Of a DNA stretch of 23,454 bases, positions 1-8,900 are shown in pieces (the stretch's first letter is position 1; each line of letters starts with the position of its first letter). The notes beneath the pieces were generated by a model. The model searched no databases and was not told the origin of the DNA. It worked only from the letters and a program-made list of their open reading frames with translations. The position numbers were made by a program, and so were the translations under genes. The stretch lies in NCBI GenBank assembly GCA_019649035.1, contig BMAT01000211.1, positions 338,026 through 361,479 of the forward strand, in the 5' to 3' direction. Source of the DNA: Elysia marginata. Taxonomy: Eukaryota > Mollusca > Gastropoda > Plakobranchidae.

Positions 1-106
1 ATCTAGGCTAAGCTAGCCTTCATCATTTCTCAGAGTACCAGTAGGCTGTGCTTGTTAAATTTATCTAGTTCTTACATATTTGTTATATGTTGCACCCCCC
101 TCCCCC

Positions 107-189
107 CATGAAATTGGATAAAGTCAACCTCACTTAAAGTCAACACTTTTTTTCGGTCCGGAGTTGTTGACTTTATCCGGATTCCACTG
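107..189. mobile_element. 83-bp pogo/Tigger-like MITE
   Basis: The right end reads ...GTTGACTTTATCC GGATTCCACTG followed by TA. Its reverse complement starts CAGTGGAATCC, the kind of CAGT...ACC terminus seen in pogo/Tigger elements. A perfect 13-bp inverted repeat (GGATAAAGTCAAC at 116-128, GTTGACTTTATCC at 166-178) forms the inner part of the TIRs; the outer left part is degraded. A third AAAGTCAAC copy lies at 136-144. There is no coding capacity. The family assignment rests on terminal sequence only. Confidence 0.6.
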
Positions 190-194
190 TATAT

Positions 195-261
195 TTTTAA
201 GCATATGTCTGTAACCAAATTTCCTAAAAAGGATGAATAAAGAATTATTATTATTATTATT
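195..261 (+). mobile_element. LINE 3' tail with (ATT)n
   Basis: The segment GTCTGTAAccAAATTTC...AAAAAGGATGAATAAAG followed by (ATT)n at 244-261 closely matches 8831-8900, where the same tail follows reverse-transcriptase coding sequence. It is therefore the extreme 3' end of another copy of the same LINE family, 5'-truncated or cut off by the adjacent MITE. Confidence 0.65.
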
Positions 262-262
262 A

Positions 263-1293
263 CATTCTTCTCTTCAAGTAATGAGATAAGGTGATTACAA
301 GAGTGATCTTGATATTAAGTTAATACTTATATTTGAAGCTTCCATTTGAAATAAAAATACTGATTAGATTGTTCCACTTTTTTATTCTTTGGTGGGTGTT
401 CAGTCAGCTCTGCGTACAGAAGACTCATAATATCTCTGTATTGGTAAACCGCTGTGATAACTTTTTGACTTCACAAAGTGCATGAATGCTGTCATGGTGC
501 AGGTGGTATTGAGGGACAGAATTTTTTCTTAAGTTTCGAGTCCAGGGACGAGCATCTTACATACTGCAAATGCATCATGTGAAACAATCTAAGTTGATTG
601 AACAGCCTAAGTGTCTCAGAATTGAAACAAAAAAAATACCAAAACAAAACAAACAAGTGCAGAACATTTCTTAGTGCTTACATATCTTAGAATGAATGCA
701 TGGTTAATGCTTTTATTGGCTTGTGAGTTACAATTCTTCATCATATTGTTTCTAATTCTATTGTTAAAAGGACACAAAAAGGAAATAAAAAGACAGTTTT
801 TACAATATATCTTAGCAAGATAAATGAACTCATAAAGAATTTAGACACATTGTGTTTATTTGATTGCATTAGAATTGTAGAGAGTATTTTAAAATCTTGT
901 TACTTGAACATATACTTTGTCACAAAGTCTGTTGAAAATGAAAGGAAAGACATGGCTAGTAAAGTATAGATCGTTGTTAAGCAGAGATTGAGCAAGAAAA
1001 CAGAAAATTATAGCAAGTTTTTTGTTAAAATATACAGCAAAAGCTAAAATCTGCATGAGTATTATCATTAGACAAAGCTGTGCTTTCATGTCAGATTCAA
1101 AGATCTTTTAGAAACTGAAACACTTATGAAACATAGCAGGATTGTTCAGATAAAAAAAATATTTTTAACTGTTTTTCCTCTCTTTGTGGTTGTTAATATT
1201 TACCCAGATAACATTGTTTCCTATCAAGAAGATTTAGAAAACGTGAAAAACACTTTTTTTTATATATTGACCAATCGGTTTTATATTTTCCAG
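263..1293. other. Probable intron of the plus-strand gene
   Basis: AT-rich sequence upstream of the exon at 1294. Short frames occur on both strands, but none has paired splice sites in phase with the exon. No repeat or known element was recognised. Confidence 0.5.
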
Positions 1294-1389
1294 GGCATCC
1301 TGCCCAGGCAGTTGGCACATAATCGAGGCCAGATGAGCAAGGTAACCAGGTTTTGTCATGCTCTCAGGCAGTTGTGGAGTGGTCAGCAA
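1294..1389 (+). CDS. Penultimate coding exon of an unrecognised gene
   Basis: The exon is bounded by acceptor TTTTATATTTTCCAG and donor CAGCAA/GTAAGG. Only one of the three frames is open: it gives 32 codons beginning GILPRQLAHNRGQMSKVTRF and ending QLWSGQQ, basic and mostly hydrophilic. It joins in phase 0 to the exon at 3472. Earlier exons should lie left of the window; I found none supportable between 1 and 1293. I do not recognise the protein. The strong splice sites, clean phase and ordinary codon use argue for a real exon rather than a transposon fragment. Confidence 0.75.
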
Positions 1390-1680
1390 GTAAGGATATA
1401 CAAGACAGTTCTAATTTCTCTTAAATATTTTTGGCTAATCATATGTAATGTGAAAGAAACAGTTGCATGTCACATTATGTTGTCAACAGTTTAGTACAAG
1501 AACGCTTGGTACTTTGTCTTAGAAGTTAAAGAAGGTTAACTATTCTTAGTAGAACAATCAAATAGTTTATTCACACAATAAATATAAAATGTTTACCCTC
1601 AAATGTGTCAGTCCTTGTGAGCACAAAAATAAGTACAACTTGTCAGCCAGCTAAAGTAAAATCTTATAGCAGTCAATGTG

Positions 1681-1837
1681 CAATCAACTCGATTTAAGTT
1701 GATGTACAGGCAACATAACCAATAACATCAAGTTTGGTAAAAAATCGAGTTAAGTGCAAGTCCTTAAACATGTATATAATGGTCTCCATGAGGTACAAAA
1801 ACAAAAGAGAACAAATCAACTTAAGCAGAGTCTACTG
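1681..1837. mobile_element. 157-bp MITE with 23-bp TIRs
   Basis: The left end (1681-1703) and the reverse complement of the right end (1815-1837) match at 17 of 23 positions, including a perfect TTAAGTTGAT core. The right end is ...GAGTCTACTG followed by TA, again the CAGTAGA... type of terminus. An internal copy of ATCGAGTTAAGT lies near 1745. It is non-coding and sits in the last intron of the plus-strand gene. The left TA flank is not preserved. Confidence 0.6.
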
Positions 1838-2745
1838 TATATGTAACATGGTTATCAGTTTTAAGTACAAATTTTTTCGTCCTTTACAGAACACCATCAT
1901 AATCTCATGCAAGTAAGATATCAATTATTCAACCAACAAGTTTACAAAGCAAGTCTACAATCTTTTGATATGAGAAAGTCATGTATGTGTGTCTTACTAA
2001 ACAACCCCCTAACAATTGAGACATGAGATTTCTGCAGTAGAGCCAATCTTCGGAATAAAGTTTGATATTATCAGGCTAGCCTTCAAAACAAACAGCAAAA
2101 TTTAAGCAAAAAATATCAGACGTCCAAAATGCAGAATACTCAAAATTCTCCAGGGAAATTGTTTTGTTTTTTTGCAGGTTGCACACAATTATTATAACTA
2201 TAATATAAAAAAAATATTGTATCTTTGTAGGTTTCTCTTTTGAGTAACATTGTGACATCTAAATCCAATTGGATAAGATATAAATGCAGAATTGCCAAAC
2301 AGTAGGCCCTACTGATTTCAGTATATATTTATAACTTTTTAATGACTGCCAAAATACTGGAGTACTGACACCAAACTTGAAACGCTGAATTTTACTATGG
2401 CTGGGAAAAATACCTGTGATAAGTGAAATGGGAGGAGAATGATTAATTAGGCCTATGTGCCAATAATATGAGGAGGTTACTTGCAAAATGCACGTTGTCA
2501 CGTTTGTTCCAAAAGAGTTTGAGTTGATGTCTTTGAAGTTAAATCAAACCTTGATCCTTAAAAGTAATGAATTGAGGAGTTCAAACATCAAGTTTTGGCA
2601 ACTTTTGCAAGTAACCTCTTCACATATATGGATCCTATGAAAAGTCTTTTATCTTTCTTGGATCTTGCTTCTTGTGAGCACTGAAATTCTTTGGAAAAAA
2701 CTGAAATGGAGTTTTAAAGATGGTTTCAAAGTACTGGAGTTAGCT

Positions 2746-3024
2746 GATTATCGGTTGATTGATTGATTGTTGATTGAAGGGTATTTTTACAAGCCCAATT
2801 CCACTTCACTCTCAGGGCTTGGGTCCCAATGACAATTTACGGGCTGCCACCCAGGGCCTAGCGGGGATACCATGACTTAGCCTCAGCCGGTCACATTATA
2901 CTGACACCGACCCAACCAGTAGGGGCCCGGACTGTGCTCGGCTGTGTTTCGAACCCGCGACCTCTTGGCCACGGAGCGAAGCCACTACCAACTGAACTAT
3001 CTAGGTCCCCGATTATCGGTTGAT
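2746..3024 (-). mobile_element. tRNA-derived SINE with perfect 14-bp target duplication
   Basis: The same GATTATCGGTTGAT occurs at 2746-2759 and 3011-3024 and brackets a 251-bp unit read on the minus strand. The head starts at 3010 and holds an RNA polymerase III A box (TAGTTCAGTTGG, 2988-2999) and a B box (GGTTCGAAAC, 2946-2955) about 32 bases apart, as in a tRNA. A body of unknown origin follows, ending in a short ATCA/ATTG-type tail near 2760-2780. The perfect duplication implies a recent insertion. It lies antisense in the last intron of the plus-strand gene. The tRNA of origin cannot be told by eye. Confidence 0.9.
2946..2999 (-). promoter_or_regulatory. Internal Pol III promoter (A and B boxes) of the SINE
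   Basis: A box at 2988-2999 and B box at 2946-2955, in tRNA order and spacing on the minus strand. Both are close to consensus, so the SINE may still be transcribable. Confidence 0.75.
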
Positions 3025-3471
3025 ATGTCTGTAAAATTTAAAGAATTTTGTTACTGATCGCATATGATAGAAGAGCCACTTTTAATTTTTATAATCTGGA
3101 CATGTCAATACAATATTGATTTCATCAGTTCCTTCAACTGATATGCTCAGAAAAAAATTGAAGTACTAAATACATATACCTGTACATGTAAACTTTAAAA
3201 ATTGTGAGATACAACTCATTTGGGCCAAGTGCCTGTACTAAGCATGACAGATTACTGGAGTTTATTACAGATCTCTGCTGGAAAAAAAAAAGAGATTGAC
3301 CATTTAATCATGTCAGCTGTTGTCTGTACAATAGGATGAACTTGTTTTTAAAACAAACAAACTTAAGAATTGGAAAGAAAAAGAAAACTGCACAGTAAAA
3401 TAATGTGGATACATGTACTACTTTTAAAAGGTCATTTTTCACAAAAATGCTTACTTTAATTTCATTTTCAG

Positions 3472-3741
3472 GTCCATCAGGACAAAAGGGTTGAACTCGG
3501 TACAAAGTTTGTTGATACCAAACAGAACAATGTCAACAGGAAGCCCACAGGTTATTTTTTCTCTGGCTCTGTTAATCTTACTGGACCTGCCACCTTCTCT
3601 ACCCGACTAGCCTTTGACTCTAATCTGAATCATATGGCCAAGGTCAAGGCAGAAACGGACGCTGCAATTGCATTAGCTGCCACAGTAGATGGAGTTAAGA
3701 ATGACCAAGACTTTTTAAGCTATCAAGTAGCACATTTGTAG
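3472..3741 (+). CDS. Last coding exon of an unrecognised gene
   Basis: The acceptor is TTTAATTTCATTTTCAG. The frame is open for 89 codons to TAG at 3739-3741, in phase 0 with the exon ending at 1389. The product starts VHQDKRVELGTKFVDTKQNN, then has a Gly/Ser/Thr-rich part (PTGYFFSGSVNLTGPATF), then an Ala-rich, probably helical segment (MAKVKAETDAAIALAATVDG), and ends YQVAHL. There is no signal peptide, membrane segment or known motif. With the upstream exon this is the C-terminal 121 residues of a protein whose family I cannot name. It is convergent with TMEM260. Confidence 0.75.
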   Translation, partial: VHQDKRVELGTKFVDTKQNNVNRKPTGYFFSGSVNLTGPATFSTRLAFDSNLNHMAKVKAETDAAIALAATVDGVKNDQDFLSYQVAHL

Positions 3742-4579
3742 TTTCAATATTTGACTGTTTCATTGTGTCATCTAAACAATTCTGATAGACCTTGAATTGA
3801 GAAAAAAGACAAATAGCAGTGACCTAGAGACTTTGATGGGTGAGATGATAATAGAATGCATTATATTTCGACCAACGTTTTAAAAGATAAGTTTTCTTTA
3901 TTTTTTTTACTGTTGTCTCTTATAATTGTGTGAGGTAAAGATTTATGTAGAGGGTTATTTTAAGTTCTTCCAAAAACAATGCTTGACTACATTAAAAAAA
4001 AATAAACAACTGAATATGAGAGACAAATATTGGTCTATATAAAAGAAAGGGTGAATAGGTTTAATCACATGACTTCACAGTGTATGTATTCTGTATGTGC
4101 AGCAGCCCCACTTGTCCAATATGCTGTGTACGTTAGCTGTAGCTTGATAAATCAAGTTTTCTACAAGTTTACGGAAGTTCTAGATCTACATTATATAGAT
4201 CTAGTTTTTTGACATCTATCCTTACTAAAAGCCTAGATCCATTTCTACAGGTTTTCTTCAAATTCTCTACGTAGATCTAGACAGACCCTCTCTATCTATC
4301 TGCATTTAATTAAAAATTTTCTTAGCACACAGTGGAGATATAAAGCACTCAAGGGATTAATAAAGTCCTGCAGTATTGTTCATTCTTAAAAATAACAACA
4401 ATATTCTTGTCAAGAAATTGTACAAACTTTTTCTTTTTGAATTTCTTTATACTGTATATATCTACGTAAATTAGGGTTACATTGGTTCACTGAACAAAAG
4501 AGTTAACTCTAACTTCCGGGAGCGTCCGTCATTTTGATAGCAGGACGCTATATTTACGTAAGCTTATGGCGCAGTCAAT
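3742..4579. other. Downstream region of the plus-strand gene
   Basis: AT-rich non-coding sequence, the first about 260 bases probably 3' UTR. It contains a perfect 9-bp hairpin (CTAGATCTA at 4180-4188 and TAGATCTAG at 4196-4204) and further CTAGATC copies near 4231 and 4275. No gene is seen. Confidence 0.5.
4001..4006 (+). terminator. Possible polyadenylation signal (AATAAA) of the plus-strand gene
   Basis: This is the first canonical AATAAA downstream of the stop at 3741, about 260 bases away, just after a run of A. Distance and sense are right for a short 3' UTR; no further evidence. Confidence 0.4.
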
Positions 4580-4581
4580 GC

Positions 4582-4810
4582 ATATCTCAGGAATTATTTC
4601 AATTGTACTTTTCTTTAAAACGAGAATGTTGACCATACAAGAGACAATTGTATACATAGAAGTTTATGGTTATAATGCTATAGCAATGTCTTAGTATCAT
4701 TTTTGGTTGATATTCATCTCAGGAATTATTGTGAGTTTTTGTTTTGACAACAGGATTTTTAACTTTACAAAAGACTATTGTATACATAGAGATATAGTAA
4801 CAATGCTATT
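4582..4810 (+). repeat. Diverged tandem duplication, period about 130 bp
   Basis: ATCTCAGGAATTATT occurs at the start of both units (TCTCAGGAATTATT at 4585 and 4717), and ATTGTATACATAGA near the end of both (4648 and 4778), with AATGCTAT closing each. Offsets of 130-132 bp show two diverged copies. No coding content. Confidence 0.7.
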
Positions 4811-5216
4811 TTTGTTTACCTTTTAAAAACAAGAGCGCCCTCTTGACAAATGTGCCATTTACAATTATAAATTTCAAACAATTATTATGTGATGAACAAT
4901 TGTTTCTACTTTTAACATACCAATAAACTAAATATACAAGCCATTTAAATCTGTTGAATGTTCTTCCCTCTCTTTCTTCCTTTTCTATATATTTTGATCA
5001 CCAGTGATTGATGACGTCATCAAGTATTTGTCGTTGAATGAAAGCAGAAACTTATTTCCTATGAATAGCTAAATATACCCTCAGAAATGAACAGAAACAT
5101 TTTGGTTTAATTTTGTATTGAGTTATTAGACTAAAAAATGTTGTTTCCTCGTTACAAGCCTGCTGTCATCTTGAATGTAGTTATTATGGTAAAAATCATT
5201 AACTCACTTGCTACGA

Positions 5217-5318
5217 ATGCGCCAGCGTATGGCGCATCACCCGTCAGTTGCCAAACGCGGATGCGCCACCCCTTGGCGCATCAACATTAACTATCGATTT
5301 CTCAAGCTAGATGCGCCA
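5217..5318. repeat. Subterminal hairpins built on ATGCGCCA
   Basis: ATGCGCCA/GCGTA/TGGCGCAT at 5217-5237 is a perfect 8-bp stem with a 5-base loop. GATGCGCCA/CCCCT/TGGCGCATC at 5260-5282 is a perfect 9-bp stem, also with a 5-base loop. A single GATGCGCCA follows at 5310-5318. They are probably transposase-binding or fold-back repeats of the piggyBac-type element. Confidence 0.8.
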
Positions 5319-5442
5319 GAAGTGTGGGGTTTCATTTCGGACGTTAGTATAACTTCTTATCTTTGATTATGCCGAGTTTCCCGGATGTAACTCTTTAACT
5401 TTAGAAGTTATGGTTACTCAAACAATGAGACCCTAGTTTCAC

Positions 5443-5667
5443 TTGCTACTGGCTGGGCAGAGACGAAGAAAGCTAACAAACATATTACAAATAATAAATG
5501 AGGCAGAATTCAGTGATGAAGAAGTGGATCTAGGGTTAGATATGAGCGACAACGATTCTGAATATGAACTTGAAGGTAATGATGGCTCTGAATCAGACTC
5601 AGAACCTGAAGTTGTGGCTAGTACTAGTGTAGATCTAAATCTAGATCTAGCGTCAAAAAAAATCTGA
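5443..5667 (+). pseudogene. Remnant of a piggyBac-type transposase N-terminus
   Basis: About 74 codons are open to a TGA at 5665-5667; there is no convincing ATG at the start. The product has a basic beginning (GQRRRKLTNIL) and then a long Asp/Glu/Ser stretch (EAEFSDEEVDLG, GSESDSEPE), the composition of the disordered acidic N-terminus of many piggyBac transposases. The catalytic part is absent. Assigned by composition and by lying inside a TTAA-flanked element, not by motif. Confidence 0.5.
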
Positions 5668-5892
5668 AACCTCAAAAACAGCAAACTTTAAAAAAATTGT
5701 GAAAAAAAAAGTTTTAAAGATATTAACTGCAAATAAAAAGCATTGCAAAGTTCTTTTCTTTTAAAACACTATACTAAATTATTGAGCAGATTAAACAATA
5801 CTAAGATTTTTGATGATTTTTCAAAAACAACCCAAAATGGCCAGTATTCAGCGTATGTGACAGTGTTCGGAGCCCAGTGCTAAGTGAGTTAA

Positions 5893-6943
5893 TGCCCATT
5901 TTTAAAAAATGGTTAAGAAGGAGATATGTAATTGAAAAGTTAAAAAATTTCATTTGGACCGAGGTGAAGTGGTTTTTTTTTTCGTTCATAATGTTTTTTT
6001 TCATTATCCGATCCAATTTTATGGTGTAAAAATCTATTTTTAGTAATAAAAGTAGGCTTGATTGTGTAATATGATGTGAAATTATAATAAAAAACATTTC
6101 ACATCAAAGCCCATTCACTTGCCATCAAAATTATATATGACACTTAGGACTCTCAACAGTCGCACTTGCTAAAAGCTGCTATACAAAAAGTAGACTCTCA
6201 GATTTATATTCGACTCCTGCAATAGTAGGGAAGGAAGAGAGTTAATTTTAAAACAAAACCACACCAAATTTTAGGCCAACAGAAATAATTTAGTATAACA
6301 TGAAAATGCTTGGGTTTCAAAGTTTTGGCGAACATGAAAAAAAGTAATCCACACATGGACAAAATAGTAAAAAGAAGCTATCTACCACAAAAGTTTGTTA
6401 TGGTTTCATACAACCGGTAATTGTACGGGATATGATTAAGAAGTTGAAAGCACGTCAAAATAGGCTTACTTTTAGATTTAAATTTTAATAGATGTTGACT
6501 CAAGAAAGATGTTTTTAGCACAGTAAAATTTAAGTTAAAAGAATTTTTTAAAAGCTGTAACATATGAACGTTTAATTGATTAATCTCATCAACATTATAG
6601 CTAAAAAAGCGATTGATAGACAGTAATACGATTCAATCTCAGCCACTTTGCCTTTAAACTTGCTATACTGTTTTCAAGTCAAAGGTAGCACATATATGAG
6701 TAAAATTCTTTTTGTAGCTATTAATATTGTCTTGACAAGTCTTTATGTCACATGTCATACTTTACCCATGCGCATAGCAGAGCTAAGTCTCAGTCAAAAC
6801 AATATTTCAGGATCAGGCAACTATGAATTATTATTGGCTGGCTGCCTTTTTCTTCAACATGTTTAAACACATTAATATTTTTTCTTAAATGAAGGGGTAG
6901 AGGGAGGAAGGAAGATAAGGAATGAATTTTGTAAATAGGGGGC
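5893..6943. other. Intergenic region and probable TMEM260 3' UTR
   Basis: AT-rich, non-coding. The part nearest 6944 is probably TMEM260 3' UTR. The small frames here have no recognisable domain. Confidence 0.5.
6571..6576 (-). terminator. Possible TMEM260 polyadenylation signal (ATTAAA)
   Basis: No canonical AATAAA is present on the minus strand in the first few hundred bases after the stop codon. The first common variant hexamer is ATTAAA here, which would give a 3' UTR of roughly 370-400 bases. This is positional evidence only. Confidence 0.3.
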
Positions 6944-7261
6944 CTACTTAGTAGGTTTCTCTTCACTTATATTGTCTAGGTATGTTTGGAGAGCACTAAC
7001 AGCCTCTTGAATTTTTGCATAATCTGGATCATGTGGGTCCTGGCGCAGAAACTGCCTAAAATGGTGGGCTGTCAGTCTAACTAGCGAAATCTGATCTGGC
7101 AGAGACTCTGGTGAACTTAAGCCTTTTATGTTTTCTGTAACTGGGCTTCGCACCAGGCGCTCGCAGATAATGGCAAAGTTGCGATGCCAGTAGCCAGGTA
7201 CGTCATCACTGCTGTTGGTGGAGCTCAGATAAGATGCTTGCTTCAAGGCTCTTGATAAAAG
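6944..7261 (-). CDS. TMEM260: TMEM260 last exon P with stop codon
   Basis: The acceptor is TATTTTTTTCATCAG. The exon encodes residues 557-661 and the stop TAG at 6944-6946. Two helical hairpins are visible: [12 protein letters not shown] ... [14 protein letters not shown], and [20 protein letters not shown] ... ALQTYLDNI. The tail is lysine-rich. This corresponds to the C-terminal helical-repeat region of the family, which ends near here in other animals, so the C-terminus looks complete. Confidence 0.95.
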   Translation of the reverse strand, partial: LLSRALKQASYLSSTNSSDDVPGYWHRNFAIICERLVRSPVTENIKGLSSPESLPDQISLVRLTAHHFRQFLRQDPHDPDYAKIQEAVSALQTYLDNISEEKPTK

Positions 7262-8866
7262 CTGATGAAAAAAATAATCTAATGGCAATGAGCACAATTA
7301 TGCCATAGATAAAATTTGCTAAGACTGTGGCATAGATAAAATAAAACTGGTGGCATTTTAAACACTGTCAACTGTGCCTAAGTTGTTCTCCAGGGGACAG
7401 AACCAATAACATTGGATTAGTTGAAAAGTTAATATGTTTAAGTCCGTATACATATAGTTGTCTCATTGAGAGACAAAAAAAAAAACGTCCGAAAATTGAT
7501 CTACAGCTTTGACTTCAGTGGAGTTAACTGCATTTAAGCCCATAATTTTGTGAAAAATTTAAATACTTTAGCAGTACACTGTGTATTTTTGTGAGGAAAT
7601 TAAAATAAAGTAGGCATAATTTGCTCAAACGTACACTGAGTGAACCCCTTGCCAAAGAGAAATGTCTATAAAATATTCACTCTCTAGGGATCAGAAAAGT
7701 GTAAATTCTACTTCTTTTCTTTCAACCCTGTTATTTTCTATAAACTCCATTTTGCTATTTATTGACTGAATATATATCAATGAATTGAAGATAGAGGTAT
7801 AAAGATACAACCGAGTTCACATAATTTGAACCTGGATGTTTCAAATATTTGCTTAATAGTATGAACCATATACAGATTACAAATTTTATTTTTCCTTTGT
7901 ACTGTAAATTGATAATTTTTCTCAAACTGACCATCGGTGCCAGTCGCATTTATTTGTAGAACCCTACACATAACCTCTGTTGCCATTTAAAAGAAATATC
8001 CCCACAATAAGCGCAATAATTTCATTCTAATTTTTTTGTTTATTTCACCCATACATAAATGTCAATTGAAGTTACAGGCAAAACCATGGAACCCTCTGAT
8101 GTCTTTTTTTTTTGCTCTGCATTGTACAAAAGAGGATGGCTTGTCTTTTGATGACTCACCTGGTAGGAATGTGTCAGAAGTTCAAAATACTCCTTGCTGC
8201 CCTCAGGTAATGTTAAAGCAATATCAAGATAGAACATGGCTGTGGCTGTTCTGTTGTAAAGGACAAAATAAAAAAGATTGATGACTATATTTTTTGCAAG
8301 TCCCCTGGCTGTGTTTTCTGGATAAAAAATGTTACCTGAAAAGAAACTTCTTTCTATTAAACCTCCGTGGCTCTGAGGCTCCATATAATGAGAAAATTTG
8401 ATAAAAGTTTAGACATTAGTACATAGTTGACCTTTTGACCATTGTTCCGAAACAGAAACTGAAATGGTATGGGCACACTACTCGCTCATCTGGCCTTGCC
8501 AAGACCATCATGCAGGGTACCATAAATGGAGGCAGAAGGAGAGGGAGGCAGAAGACAACATCAGAGAATGGACAGGACTTGAGCTGAGAAACACCTTACG
8601 GATAGCTGAAGATAGAGAGGAATGGAAAGCTGTGGTTAGGAGATCATCTATGCACCCCAACAAATCCCAAATCTAAGGGATAGGTACAAGAACATAGTTT
8701 TAAAACTGTAGTTAATCATTTTGAATGATATATATATTTTTTAACAGTATAAATGCATTATTGCTAATGACCAGTTTTTTATGCTGAATATGCCCATTTG
8801 TTGTTATTTCTAAATTAATTATGACCACGTCTGTAAAACAAATTTCTTGAAAAAAGATGAATAAAG

Positions 8867-8900
<34 letters not shown>

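Larger units (their letters stand above)
5199..5892. mobile_element. piggyBac-type element, internally deleted, TTAA-flanked
   Basis: Both ends carry TTAA followed by CTCACTT in inverted orientation (TTAACTCACTTGCTACG at 5199, AGTGCTAAGTGAGTTAA ending 5892). TTAA target duplication is the hallmark of piggyBac. The left subterminal region has two perfect hairpins built on ATGCGCCA. The interior holds one acidic open stretch (5443-5667) like the N-terminus of piggyBac transposases, but no DDD catalytic domain. At 694 bp it can only be a non-autonomous derivative. It sits between the two convergent genes. Confidence 0.78.

Noticed and set aside
2940..3010. A functional tRNA gene on the minus strand
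   Set aside because: The boxes are good, but the sequence is the head of a SINE with target duplications and a non-tRNA body, and the acceptor stem does not close.
3866..3892. TTTCGACCAACGTTTTAAAAG as the end of a retroelement
   Set aside because: The phrase resembles common invertebrate repeat ends but nothing on either side supports an element.
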